A stretch of 35,681 bases of DNA from Desulfobacteraceae bacterium (GTDB lineage Bacteria > Desulfobacterota > Desulfobacteria > Desulfobacterales > JAABSP01), in contig JAABTM010000019.1 in NCBI GenBank assembly GCA_011389855.1, forward strand, positions 1 to 35,681, read 5' to 3'. The stretch's first letter is position 1; each line of letters begins with the position of its first letter. The notes beneath the pieces are model-generated. The model saw nothing but the letters and a program-made list of their open reading frames with translations, did not search any database and was not told the origin of the DNA. Positions 23,964 through 32,206 of the stretch are shown here, piece by piece. Position numbers and translations under genes: made by a program.

Positions 23964-24683
23964 TCTCATCCCCAGGCACGGCGGGTACCGTAAGCTGAAA
24001 AGTTTTCGGATCTCACAGCTGGTGTACGACGTTACGGTGCGGTTTTGCGACCAGTACATCGACAGAAGAAGCCGAACCCATGACCAAAGGTTCAGGCGGC
24101 CCGATCCGGGGTTCAGAATATCGCTGAAGGCAGCAAGGCGTCCGGAACGTCTAAAAAGATGGAGCTGAAACTGACCAATGTGGCCCGCGCCAGCCTTGAA
24201 GAACTGCGATTAGATTATGAAGATTTTCTTCGGCAAAGAGGGCTCGAAATGCTGCCGCCCGACCACCCGGTTTTAATGCGGTTTAAACAGAAACGCTGCG
24301 CTTCGCTCGACTGCGTCAGAGACTGGGTGGCTGAAGAAAGGGCGCGGCAGTTGAAGATTTATCAGGAAAGCGTGAAAGAGACACAGACGAACACGGACCA
24401 ACAAGGACGAACACAGACCACGGACAGAACTACCAAAGCGGTCAAGGCGTCGAACAAACCGTCCGTGTCAGTCCCTGTGTCAGTCCGTGTCAGTCCGTGC
24501 CATCGTCGGTGTCAACCATTGCGCTCTTCCGAATTGGCGGCCAACGCCGCCCTCTCTTTGCTGAACCTGGCCTGTTATTTTCTCGATCGCCAGATCTCTT
24601 CTCAGGCCCGATCCTTTGAAAAAGAGGGCGGCTTTACCGAGCGCCTTTACAGAAGAAGAATCCAGGCGAGGAAGAATCATTGA
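23956..24683 (+). pseudogene. Four-helix-bundle 'suffix domain' gene with a one-base frameshift
   Basis: Translation from ATG 23956 reads '[17 protein letters not shown]' and 'VYDVTVRFCDQYIDRRSRTHDQ', then loses homology. The adjacent frame resumes with 'GVQNIAEGSKASGTSKK' and continues to the TGA at 24683. Adding one T between 24088 and 24089 restores a continuous family sequence. From residue about 145 a repetitive insert interrupts the family pattern, before the conserved end 'ANAALSLLNLACYFLDRQ' and 'GGFTERLYRRR'. The family is related to 23S rRNA intervening-sequence-type four-helix-bundle proteins of unknown role. The gene overlaps the receptor stop by 8 nt and the cheB start by 4 nt, so it still fills an operon slot. 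The C-terminal part could start at ATG 24159. It could instead be a sequencing error or a programmed shift. Confidence 0.8.
24381..24499. repeat. Degenerate ACACGGAC-type repeats within the four-helix-bundle gene
   Basis: The left part (24381-24425) contains repeated ACACRGAC/ACGGAC units. The right part (24461-24499) contains the complementary GTCCGTGTCA units, so the segment can fold back on itself. It lies exactly where the family has a variable insert. It encodes a low-complexity 'TQTNTDQQGRTQTTD' stretch. Confidence 0.6.
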
Positions 24684-25762
24684 AAATCCTCATCCTCATT
24701 GTCGACGACTCGCTCATTTTCCGGAAGGTTCTGGAAGAGGGGCTTTCCGGCGAGCCCGATATCGAGGTTATCGGCTCGGTGAGAAACGGTCTCAAGGCAC
24801 TGGACTTCATCCGGTCCCGGCGGCCCGATCTGATCACCCTCGACGTAGAGATGCCCGACATGGACGGCATGGAGACCCTGGACGCCATCCAGGCCCTCAA
24901 CCGCGAAACCCCGGACATGCCGCCCATCGGTGTCATTATGCTCAGCGCCCATACCCGGAAAGGCGCCGACATCACCATCAAGGCCCTGGAGGCTGGGGCC
25001 TTCGACTTCATCACCAAACCCCGAACCGATTCCCTGGAGGAGAGCCGCGCGATCCTTAGACGTCAGCTCCTGGTCAAAATCCGGTATTTCACCGGCAAGC
25101 GGTTCTCCTTCGCCCGGTCGGCGCCCCCGATTCAGGCGATTCCCGCGATTCAGGCGATTTCGACCGAACCGCTTCCGGCGCCGGCCGGCGCGGTGGAGGC
25201 CGTCGCCGTCGGGGTCTCCACCGGCGGCCCCAAGGCCCTGGCGACCCTGATGCCCGCCCTCTGCGAGGGGCTGCGAGCGCCCATCTTCATCGTCCAGCAT
25301 ATGCCCGCCGGGTTTACCCGGTCCCTGGCCGCGAGCCTGGACAAAAAATGCGCCCATACCGTGGTGGAAGCGGAACACAACCGGACCGTGAAAGCCCGGC
25401 ACGTCTACATCGCGCCGGGGGACCGGCACATGCTGCTCCGGAACCCGGAAAACGGCCCTGCCACGATCATCAACCGCCAGCCGCCCGAAAACGGGTCCCG
25501 GCCGTCGGCGGACGTGCTTTTCCGGTCCGCGGCGACGGTGTTCGGTCCCCGTCTCGTGGCCCTGATCCTCACCGGCATGGGGAGCGACGGCACGAAGGGG
25601 GCCGCCGCGATCAAACGGGCCGGGGGCCGCGTCATCGCCCAGGACAACGCCACCGCCGTGGTCTGGGGCATGCCGGGCAGCGCGGCGGCGGCCGGTCATG
25701 TGGACGCGGTGCTGCCCCTGGACCGCATCGCCGACGCCGTCGTCCGCCTCGCCGGCGGCTGA
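24680..25762 (+). CDS. cheB: CheB receptor methylesterase
   Basis: A 360-residue protein starting at TTG 24680 (GAGGAAG upstream), overlapping the stop of the preceding gene. REC (1-125) has 'IVDDS' and D55 in 'LITLDVEMPDMDG'. A linker contains a short repeated 'IQAIPAIQAIS' stretch (about 152-163). The esterase domain (about 172-358) carries the catalytic triad S180 in 'VGVSTGGPKAL', H207 in 'VQHMPAGF' and D303 in 'TGMGSDGTKGA'. CheB removes methyl groups from chemoreceptor glutamates when phosphorylated by CheA. It stands directly before CheR, giving this pathway its own adaptation system. Confidence 0.96.
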   Translation: MKILILIVDDSLIFRKVLEEGLSGEPDIEVIGSVRNGLKALDFIRSRRPDLITLDVEMPDMDGMETLDAIQALNRETPDMPPIGVIMLSAHTRKGADITIKALEAGAFDFITKPRTDSLEESRAILRRQLLVKIRYFTGKRFSFARSAPPIQAIPAIQAISTEPLPAPAGAVEAVAVGVSTGGPKALATLMPALCEGLRAPIFIVQHMPAGFTRSLAASLDKKCAHTVVEAEHNRTVKARHVYIAPGDRHMLLRNPENGPATIINRQPPENGSRPSADVLFRSAATVFGPRLVALILTGMGSDGTKGAAAIKRAGGRVIAQDNATAVVWGMPGSAAAAGHVDAVLPLDRIADAVVRLAGG

Positions 25763-25775
25763 AGGAACCCGGTTC

Positions 25776-26651
25776 TTGGATCTCTCTTCTCAGGATTTCG
25801 ACATCATTCGCGACTACATCCAACGGGTGTCGGGCATCTCCTTCAGCCGGGAGAAGGTCTACCTGATCCAGCAGCGACTGGAACCCCTGGTTAGCGCCGC
25901 GGGGTGCAGGGATTTCTCGGAATTGAGCCGCAAGCTCGTCCACGACGATTCCGTTCAGTTGCGAAACGATGTGATCCTGTCCATCACCACCAACGAAACG
26001 TCCTTTTTCAGGGACGTCCACCCCTTCGAGGCCTTCCGGACGACGATCCTCCCCGAGCTGGCGGACCGGATCAGACGCCGCAAAGCCGCCTTCCCCGGCG
26101 GCGGTTCGCCGACTAAAGCTCATATTTTGAGCACCGGGGCCTCCACGGGTCAGGAGCCCTACAGCATCGCTATTCTCGTCCATGAATTCACCGCCGGTCA
26201 ATCCGGATCAAACATCACGCCCCAAGATTTCAACATCCTGGCCACGGACATTTCAAAAAAGGTGCTGCAAAAGGCCATGGCCGGCGAATACACGAAAAGC
26301 GAAGTGGACCGGGGGCTGTCGGAAAAGCGGCGGGCGGCGTTTTTCACGGAATCCGGCAAAACCTGGCGGCTCAGGGACGACATCCGGAACATGGTCCGGT
26401 GGCATCAGCTCAACATCATCGAACCCTACGCCATTTTCGGCATCAAATGCGACGTCATCTTCTGCCGGAACATGATGATCTATTTCGACGACGCCACCAA
26501 GCGGCGGGTCTTCGACACCCTGTCCCGGCTGCTGACCGACGAGGGGCATCTTTTCCTCGGGGCCATGGAGAACACCTACATGCTGACGGACAAGTTCGAA
26601 TCGGTCCGCATGGGCGATACCCTGGTCTATCGAAAACGGAAAACCGGCTAA
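25776..26651 (+). CDS. cheR: CheR receptor methyltransferase
   Basis: A 291-residue protein. TTG 25776 was chosen because AAGGA (25763 region) precedes it and the family N-terminus starts at 'MDLSSQDFDIIRDYIQRVSGI'; upstream in-frame codons lie inside cheB. The N-terminal helical domain (1-80) includes 'NDVILSITTNETSFFRD', which positions the receptor substrate. The SAM-binding domain has 'ILSTGASTGQEPYSIAI' (glycine-rich loop), 'ILATDISKKVLQKA' (acidic ribose contact), 'NIIEPYAIFGIKCDVIFCRNMMIYF' and 'GHLFLGAMENTY'. It methylates glutamates of chemoreceptors. It ends the cluster; 179 nt without genes follow. Confidence 0.95.
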   Translation: MDLSSQDFDIIRDYIQRVSGISFSREKVYLIQQRLEPLVSAAGCRDFSELSRKLVHDDSVQLRNDVILSITTNETSFFRDVHPFEAFRTTILPELADRIRRRKAAFPGGGSPTKAHILSTGASTGQEPYSIAILVHEFTAGQSGSNITPQDFNILATDISKKVLQKAMAGEYTKSEVDRGLSEKRRAAFFTESGKTWRLRDDIRNMVRWHQLNIIEPYAIFGIKCDVIFCRNMMIYFDDATKRRVFDTLSRLLTDEGHLFLGAMENTYMLTDKFESVRMGDTLVYRKRKTG

Positions 26652-26738
26652 TACCCTATCCGAAAACCTTGTTCCGGCCTCTCCCCCTTTCTCATCTCCA
26701 TCGGTTTTGACGAGTGTTAAATTTCCGGGTATCATGGA

Positions 26739-26744
26739 TATAAT
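26739..26744 (+). promoter_or_regulatory. Possible -10 element before the exported dikinase-like gene
   Basis: A perfect TATAAT lies 87 nt upstream of the start at 26831 in the intergenic gap after CheR. No good -35 is at the standard distance (GTTAAA at 26716-26721 with 17 nt). Single-hexamer evidence only. Confidence 0.3.
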
Positions 26745-26830
26745 GAGAACTGGATCTGTTTTCCGGATGCGCCGAACAGATTCCCAACTATAACCGCCCG
26801 TTTCGGACTCGCCGCCAAAGGAGCTTCGCC

Positions 26831-29746
26831 ATGAAACACGCGCTGTTCGCCCTTCTGACCGCTTTCCTTTTTCTTCCGCGGCCCCTCGCCGCGGCTCCCC
26901 CGCCCGACCCTGATACGGCCAGGGCCTGGATCCAGGAGATGAAGGAACGCCACCGCGGCCCCTTCAAGCGGATCCGCTGGTTCTGCGAGGACGGGACCAT
27001 TCTCGCCCCCAAGGAGAGCTGCTCCGAACACGGCGGCGGGGTCCAGCACGGCGAATGGACCGACAAGACCAAAGCCCTCCGGGAGGCCGGGTATTATGTG
27101 GCCACCGTTTTGGCGGACATCGACCCCAAACGCTTCGCGGCCCGGCCCGAATTCCCGAATATGCTGCGCGGGATGATCCTCGAACAATATCTAATCCGGG
27201 CCGACGACGGGTGGATATTCCGGAAATCACGCTATTATCGCGGCTCTCTCCAGGCCGAAGACGAGACGGAAAAGGGGCGGGACCTGCTCCTGACCCTCCT
27301 GAAAGATCCCCACTGGCAGGTGGACCGCTTCCTGTTGCTTCGCGAGGCGGTCCGGGCCGTGCCCCACGGGCGGCAAGGCGCGCCCCTCACCGAGATGCGC
27401 CAGCTCTCCAAGACCATCGCGGAAAAGGACCCGGGGTTCGAAAATCTTCGGATCAAGCTCCACGTCCTGCCGGAGGCTTCGGACGCCGTCGCCGTGAGGC
27501 AATACGCCAGGGCCGGGGGGAAGAAAATGCTTCAATCAGACTACGCCCGCCTGGCGGACCTGGCGACGGCGGTCTTCACCGTGCCGGACATCCACGCCGA
27601 GGCGGCCTCGGTCATCGGCCGCATCGAGACGCCGGCCATCGCCGAATCTTTCGGCAATATCCTGCCGACCCTGTCCCCGGAATTCCCCCTGCCCCGCCGC
27701 ATGGCCGCCGCCAACCGGATGATGGCGACGATCCGGGACACCCTGCCCCAGCTCCGGAAAGCCGGAACCCGGCTGGCCGTCATGGACCTGAGCCTGGCCC
27801 TGGAGGATTTCATCTACGGCAACGGCGCGGCCCTAACCGCCGACGCGCCGGACCTGATCCGCCGGGAAATCGTGGTCCGGACCTGGGAGGCGGCCATCGG
27901 GATCTACGGCATGGGGCTCATATCCTCCAGGCAGCAGATGGCCCTGGGCGATAGCCTGGCCAGGGTGCTGGCGACCCCCCTCTACCTGGACGTCTATCGA
28001 AAAGAACTCCAGTACCTCAGCCGGATCTCGGACTGGGCCGACGGCCAGCTCTCCTTCTATTTTTCCCGGCCCGTGGATAAGATGGCGGAAGTTGAGCCCA
28101 AGGCCGCGGATTTCATTCACGACCGGCTCCACGGCAACCCCGTCCTGTTTCTGGCCAACACCCTCGATCTCCTGATCCGGGACGCCGACCGGCTGGCGGG
28201 CATGGCGCACACGCTTTTTGGAAGCCCCATCGGGGCCGGCCTCCGGGCTCTCAACCCCGGCATGGCCCGGGGGCCTCTGCGCCTGGCCGCCGACGGGATC
28301 ACGCCGGCGGAGATAGACCCCGGCGGGATCTATCTTCTGCCCATCACCACCAGCGACCTCCCACGGGTGGCCGGGATTCTGACCGCCGGCCGGGGCAACG
28401 CTCTCTCCCATGTGCAGTTGCTGGCCCGGAATCTGGGGATTCCCAACGTCTCGGTCGAAAACCGGCTCTTTCCGCTCCTGGAGAAACGGGCCGGATCGCC
28501 GGTGGTGCTGGCCGCCAGCCCGGGCGGGGTGGTCCAACTGGCCGACGACGGCCCGGCATGGGACGGCGTCTTCCAGCGCCGTGAACAGCAGCGGGACGTG
28601 CTCATCCGGCCCGATCTGGAGAAGCTCGACCTGTCGTCCCAATCCTTTGTGACCCTGTCGGAAATCCGGGCGACGGATTCGGGCCGGATCGCCGGTCCCA
28701 AGGCCGCCAACCTGGGAGAGTTGAAGCACCATTTCCCGGAGGCGGTGGCCGAGGGTCTGGTGCTCCCCTTCGGGGTGTTCCGGTCGGTGCTGGACCAGCC
28801 CTTCGATCCGGCGGGCGGCCCCTCCATCTGGGAATGGATGGGGGCCCGGTACCGGCAGATGGAGGGGCTGAAGGACGATTCCAAGCTGCTGGCCGCCTTC
28901 ACCCAGGAATTTCTGGATCAGCTCCACGCCCGGATCGCCGGCATTAAACCGGGCCGGACGTTTCGGGAGCGGCTGCGGGCCGCCATGGCCAAGGCATTCG
29001 GACCCGACGGGTCTTACGGAGTCTTCATCCGGAGCGACACCAACGTGGAGGATCTTCCCGGTTTTTCCGGCGCCGGGCTCAATCTCACAGTGCCCCACGT
29101 GGTGGGCGTGGACAACATCATCGACGCCATCCCCCGGGTCTGGGCATCTCCCTTCACCCGGCGGGCCTTCGGCTGGCGCCAGACCCACATGTCCGAGCCG
29201 GAGCACGTCTACGTTTCGGTGCTGCTGATGCGGAGCGTGCCGGTGGACGTATCCGGCGTGCTGGTCACCGTGGACATCGACAGCGGCAGCCCGGACTGGC
29301 TCACCGCGGCGGTCAACGAAGGCCCCGGGGGCGCGGTGGAGGGTCAGGGGGCCGAGGAAGTCCGGATCCACATGGAGACCGGCCGCGTGCGGCTGCTGGC
29401 CCAGGCCACGGAGCCGCGCCGGGCCGCGCTGCTGCCCGAAGGGGGGATCCTCAAGATCCCGGCCAGCGGCCGGAACCGGCTCCTGACCGAGTCTGAAATC
29501 CGCATCCTCATGGACCTGGCCCGAACCGCGCCCCAAAGGTTCCCCCGTCTTCGGACCGCCGGCGGAGAAACGATCCCGGCGGACATCGAATTCGGCTTTT
29601 TAGACGGCAAATTGGCCCTGTTCCAAATCCGTCCGTTCATCGAGAGCAGCCGGGCCCGGGCCAACGCCTATCTCATCAGCCTCGACGCCGAGCTGGCCGG
29701 GGCGGCGGACCATCGGGTGGATTTGGATTCGCCGCCGAAATTATAA
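26831..29746 (+). CDS. Exported PEP/pyruvate-dikinase-like protein, glucan-water-dikinase order
   Basis: A 971-residue protein. Residues 1-21 look like a Sec signal peptide (hydrophobic 'ALFALLTAFLFL', cleavage near 'PLAAA'). Residues about 25-480 are an unassigned, mostly helical region. A phosphohistidine (PEP-utiliser mobile) domain follows at about 490-570, with H527 in 'GNALSHVQLLARNLGIP'. An ATP-grasp, PPDK N-terminal-type domain spans about 620-950: 'AGPKAANLGELKHHFP', 'FIRSDTNVEDLPGFSGAGLN', 'DVSGVLVTVDID' and 'IPADIEFGFLDGKLALFQIRPF'. Phosphohistidine before ATP domain is the order of plant starch/glucan water dikinases, not PPDK or PEP synthase. Catalysis would need ATP, which is scarce in the periplasm. 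Either the signal is misread, the enzyme does not use ATP, or ATP is supplied. Serine hydrolases and a nucleotide exchanger follow. Confidence 0.85.
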   Translation: MKHALFALLTAFLFLPRPLAAAPPPDPDTARAWIQEMKERHRGPFKRIRWFCEDGTILAPKESCSEHGGGVQHGEWTDKTKALREAGYYVATVLADIDPKRFAARPEFPNMLRGMILEQYLIRADDGWIFRKSRYYRGSLQAEDETEKGRDLLLTLLKDPHWQVDRFLLLREAVRAVPHGRQGAPLTEMRQLSKTIAEKDPGFENLRIKLHVLPEASDAVAVRQYARAGGKKMLQSDYARLADLATAVFTVPDIHAEAASVIGRIETPAIAESFGNILPTLSPEFPLPRRMAAANRMMATIRDTLPQLRKAGTRLAVMDLSLALEDFIYGNGAALTADAPDLIRREIVVRTWEAAIGIYGMGLISSRQQMALGDSLARVLATPLYLDVYRKELQYLSRISDWADGQLSFYFSRPVDKMAEVEPKAADFIHDRLHGNPVLFLANTLDLLIRDADRLAGMAHTLFGSPIGAGLRALNPGMARGPLRLAADGITPAEIDPGGIYLLPITTSDLPRVAGILTAGRGNALSHVQLLARNLGIPNVSVENRLFPLLEKRAGSPVVLAASPGGVVQLADDGPAWDGVFQRREQQRDVLIRPDLEKLDLSSQSFVTLSEIRATDSGRIAGPKAANLGELKHHFPEAVAEGLVLPFGVFRSVLDQPFDPAGGPSIWEWMGARYRQMEGLKDDSKLLAAFTQEFLDQLHARIAGIKPGRTFRERLRAAMAKAFGPDGSYGVFIRSDTNVEDLPGFSGAGLNLTVPHVVGVDNIIDAIPRVWASPFTRRAFGWRQTHMSEPEHVYVSVLLMRSVPVDVSGVLVTVDIDSGSPDWLTAAVNEGPGGAVEGQGAEEVRIHMETGRVRLLAQATEPRRAALLPEGGILKIPASGRNRLLTESEIRILMDLARTAPQRFPRLRTAGGETIPADIEFGFLDGKLALFQIRPFIESSRARANAYLISLDAELAGAADHRVDLDSPPKL

Positions 29747-29797
29747 CCATTCAGCGCAATCAGCTAAATCCGCGTCAATCAGCGGGCCGGACCGTCT

Positions 29798-29825
29798 GTA
29801 GGGGCGAAAAATTTTTCGCCCCTAC
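29798..29825. repeat. Perfect 28-bp palindrome
   Basis: Arms 29798-29811 and 29812-29825 are perfectly complementary with no spacer (GTAGGGGCGAAAAA and its complement). It lies between the dikinase-like gene and the serine hydrolase gene. The shape fits a REP-type dispersed repeat; termination of the upstream gene is possible. Confidence 0.75.
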
Positions 29826-29894
29826 GGAAACGACGTCATTTCGGCCCGTCGTAATTACATACGACCCCATTCCGGCCCCCTAAAAGGAGGAAAC

Positions 29895-31184
29895 ATGAAA
29901 CTTACATCAACGACCATCGCCCTCATTTTCGCCATCGGCGCCCTTTTGACGAGCGCCCTTCCCGTCGGCGCCTACCCCCTCGACGGGTACGAGCACACGG
30001 GCATCAACCGCCTGGAGGCGTTCCGTCTGGCCCAGGAGGGAAAAGTCCGGGGTCGGAAGGCGCCGGTGGGGGCCATGCTCACCATGGAGGAGGTGGACAT
30101 CCGGTTGACGGATCAAAAAGATTTCGAGATCCCGCCGGAGAACCCGAAATTCCTCTCCCAGATCCGGAACCTGATGGGACGCGAGGCGAACCGTTACGGC
30201 GTGGCGGTGCTCGACCTCACCGACCGGGACAATCCGCGGTACGCCGGGCATCGGGGCGAGGCCATGTACAATCCCGGCAGCATCGGCAAAATTCTGGTGG
30301 GGCTGGGTCTTTTCCAGGCACTGGCGGACGCCTATCCCGACGATCCCAAGGCTCGTTACAAGATCCTCAGGACGACCCAGGTGACCGCCGACGAGTTCAT
30401 CCTCAGCGATCATCACAAAATCCCCCTGTGGGAACCGGGGGACAAGCGGATCCGCTATCGTCCGCTTCGGAAGGGGGACACGGCAAACCTTTACACCTAT
30501 CTCGACTGGATGTTTTCCGCCAGTTCCAACGCCGCCGCCGCCATGAACCAGCGGGAGCTGCTCCTGATCAAGCGGTTCGGCCGGGGGTATCCCCTGGAGC
30601 CGGCGGCCATCGACGCTTTCTTCAAGGAGACGCCCAAGGGTGAACTCTCGGATCTTCTTTCAGAGGCCATGCACCTGCCCGTGGACCGAAACGGCATGAA
30701 CTCGGAGAAACTGCGCCAGGGGGGATTTTTTACCTGGCGGGGCAAACAGAAGGCGCCGGGGAAGAGCAGCTATGCCAACGCCCGGTCGCTGATGGAATAC
30801 CTGGTGAAGATGGAGAAGGGAACCCTGGTGGACGAATTCTCCAGCCGGGAACTGAAGCGGCTGATTTACATAACCCAGCGCCGGATCCGGTATGCCTCCT
30901 CCCCGGCCCTGCGGGAGTCCGCCGTCTATTTCAAGTCGGGGTCTCTCTACAAGTGCCGGGAAGAGGCCGGGTTTTCCTGCGGAAAATACAAGGGGAACGT
31001 CTACAACATGATGAATTCGGTGGCCATCGTCGAGTCGCCCCACCACGATCCGCCGCTGTACTACATGGCGGTGGTCATGTCCAACGTGCTGCGAAAGAAC
31101 TCAGCGGTGGAGCACCAGACCCTGGGGACCCGCATCCACCGGCTTATCGAATCGTTCCATCGGCCTGAGAAGACGGCCGACTAG
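29895..31184 (+). CDS. Exported serine hydrolase of the class A beta-lactamase/PBP fold
   Basis: A 429-residue protein from ATG 29895 (AAAAGGAGG upstream). Residues 1-26 are a signal peptide ending 'LPVGA'. Penicilloyl-serine-transferase motifs are present in order: S129-x-x-K132 in 'NPGSIGK', S210-S-N212 in 'FSASSNAA', and K347-S-G349 in 'YFKSGSLY'. No clear omega-loop ExxxN was found, so a true beta-lactamase is unlikely; a peptidase or esterase acting on the cell wall or another exported substrate is more plausible. The gene follows the exported dikinase-like gene in the same direction. It converges with a second gene of the same superfamily, overlapping its end by 41 bp. Confidence 0.85.
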   Translation: MKLTSTTIALIFAIGALLTSALPVGAYPLDGYEHTGINRLEAFRLAQEGKVRGRKAPVGAMLTMEEVDIRLTDQKDFEIPPENPKFLSQIRNLMGREANRYGVAVLDLTDRDNPRYAGHRGEAMYNPGSIGKILVGLGLFQALADAYPDDPKARYKILRTTQVTADEFILSDHHKIPLWEPGDKRIRYRPLRKGDTANLYTYLDWMFSASSNAAAAMNQRELLLIKRFGRGYPLEPAAIDAFFKETPKGELSDLLSEAMHLPVDRNGMNSEKLRQGGFFTWRGKQKAPGKSSYANARSLMEYLVKMEKGTLVDEFSSRELKRLIYITQRRIRYASSPALRESAVYFKSGSLYKCREEAGFSCGKYKGNVYNMMNSVAIVESPHHDPPLYYMAVVMSNVLRKNSAVEHQTLGTRIHRLIESFHRPEKTAD

Positions 31185-32082
31185 CGTACAGTTCGGGTTT
31201 GAAAATCAGATCGTCCAGCCCCACGATGAGCCGGGGAAACCACTCGCCGCCGGCGCTGGTGTTGGCCAGGGCCACGGCGATGTATTTCCGGCCGTCCCGC
31301 TCGACAATGGCGCTGTCGGCGTGGTAGGTTCGCCAGGTGCCGGATTTCCGGAAAATCCTGGACCCGGGCCGTTCCGCCGTCAGCCCTTTGACGAATTTAT
31401 GGCGGATGGCCGGCTTTCCGAGGATCTCCTTCATCTTCCGGCTCAGTTCCGGCGAGACCAGGCGGCCGGTTTCCATCATGTAGTAGAACCGGGCCGTCTG
31501 GACGGCCGTGGCGCCGTGGGACAGGTTGTACATGGGGTCCCGCCGAAACGCCGGACCCTTGCCGTATTCCTTGCCCACCCAGAGCCCGCCGTTGAACTGG
31601 GGGTCATACAAACGGTAACGCCGCGACTGGAGCAAGTCGGCCAGATACGCCTTGCCCACCCGGTTGAGCATCGTCGTGGCGCAGGAATTGCTGGAGTTGC
31701 GGATCATCCGGGTCAGGGTCTTTTCTGTCTCGCCGTCAAAGGGCAGATCCCCTTTTTGTATCCGGTCGAAGGCCCCCAGGAGGATGGCGATTTTGGGCAG
31801 GCTGGCGGCGTACATCATGGTATCGCCGTTGAGGGCGGCCATGCGGGGCGCGTAGGGTTGGGTGATGTCCACCAGGGCCACGCTCAGGCGCCTGGATCGG
31901 ACCGCCTCGTCCATGCCGAGATCGGAGACGAGCCCTTCGAGGGCTTTTTGCAGCGTCGGGTCCACGCTGGCTTTCAACGGCGGGCAGGATTCCTGGGCCC
32001 CAAGTACAGGATGGACGCCGCCGGTAAAAAGAATTGCTAAAAGGACCAAAAACACGGATAAAGACTGTTTTGTGCGCATCAT
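31144..32082 (-). CDS. Exported serine hydrolase, class A beta-lactamase-like
   Basis: A 312-residue protein. The start at 32082 is the first of two adjacent ATGs behind GGCGGAG; an open extension upstream lacks a ribosome site. A signal peptide covers about residues 1-29 ('SVFLVLLAILFTGGVHPVLGA'). Motifs are S94-x-x-K97 in 'YAASLPK', S130-S-N132 in 'IRNSSNS', and K246-S-G248 in 'FRKSGTW'. The deacylating Glu of class A beta-lactamases is not evident, so it may be a D,D-peptidase-like or esterase enzyme. It is only distantly similar to the converging neighbour, and their tails overlap by 41 bp on opposite strands. It diverges from the exchanger gene at 32207 across an AT-rich gap. Confidence 0.88.
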   Translation of the reverse strand: MMRTKQSLSVFLVLLAILFTGGVHPVLGAQESCPPLKASVDPTLQKALEGLVSDLGMDEAVRSRRLSVALVDITQPYAPRMAALNGDTMMYAASLPKIAILLGAFDRIQKGDLPFDGETEKTLTRMIRNSSNSCATTMLNRVGKAYLADLLQSRRYRLYDPQFNGGLWVGKEYGKGPAFRRDPMYNLSHGATAVQTARFYYMMETGRLVSPELSRKMKEILGKPAIRHKFVKGLTAERPGSRIFRKSGTWRTYHADSAIVERDGRKYIAVALANTSAGGEWFPRLIVGLDDLIFKPELYASRPSSQADGTIR

Positions 32083-32206
32083 GAATCTCCGCCCCTTTTC
32101 CGAATGGGGAATAGTTAAAAATTGGTACTTCATAAAGAATAAGAATAAGAATGAATACTATGTGTAAAAATTCCCGACACTATAAACGGCTTTTCTCCGA
32201 TTGTAA
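32083..32206. promoter_or_regulatory. AT-rich divergent intergenic region
   Basis: This 124-bp stretch separates the divergent serine hydrolase and exchanger genes. It is far more AT-rich than its surroundings ('aagaataagaataagaatga' near 32134-32153), which fits back-to-back promoters, but no confident -35/-10 pair was identified. Confidence 0.4.

Noticed and set aside
24381-24499. CRISPR-like array
   Set aside because: The units are short, irregular and complementary to each other and lie inside a coding region; there are no regular spacers or cas genes.
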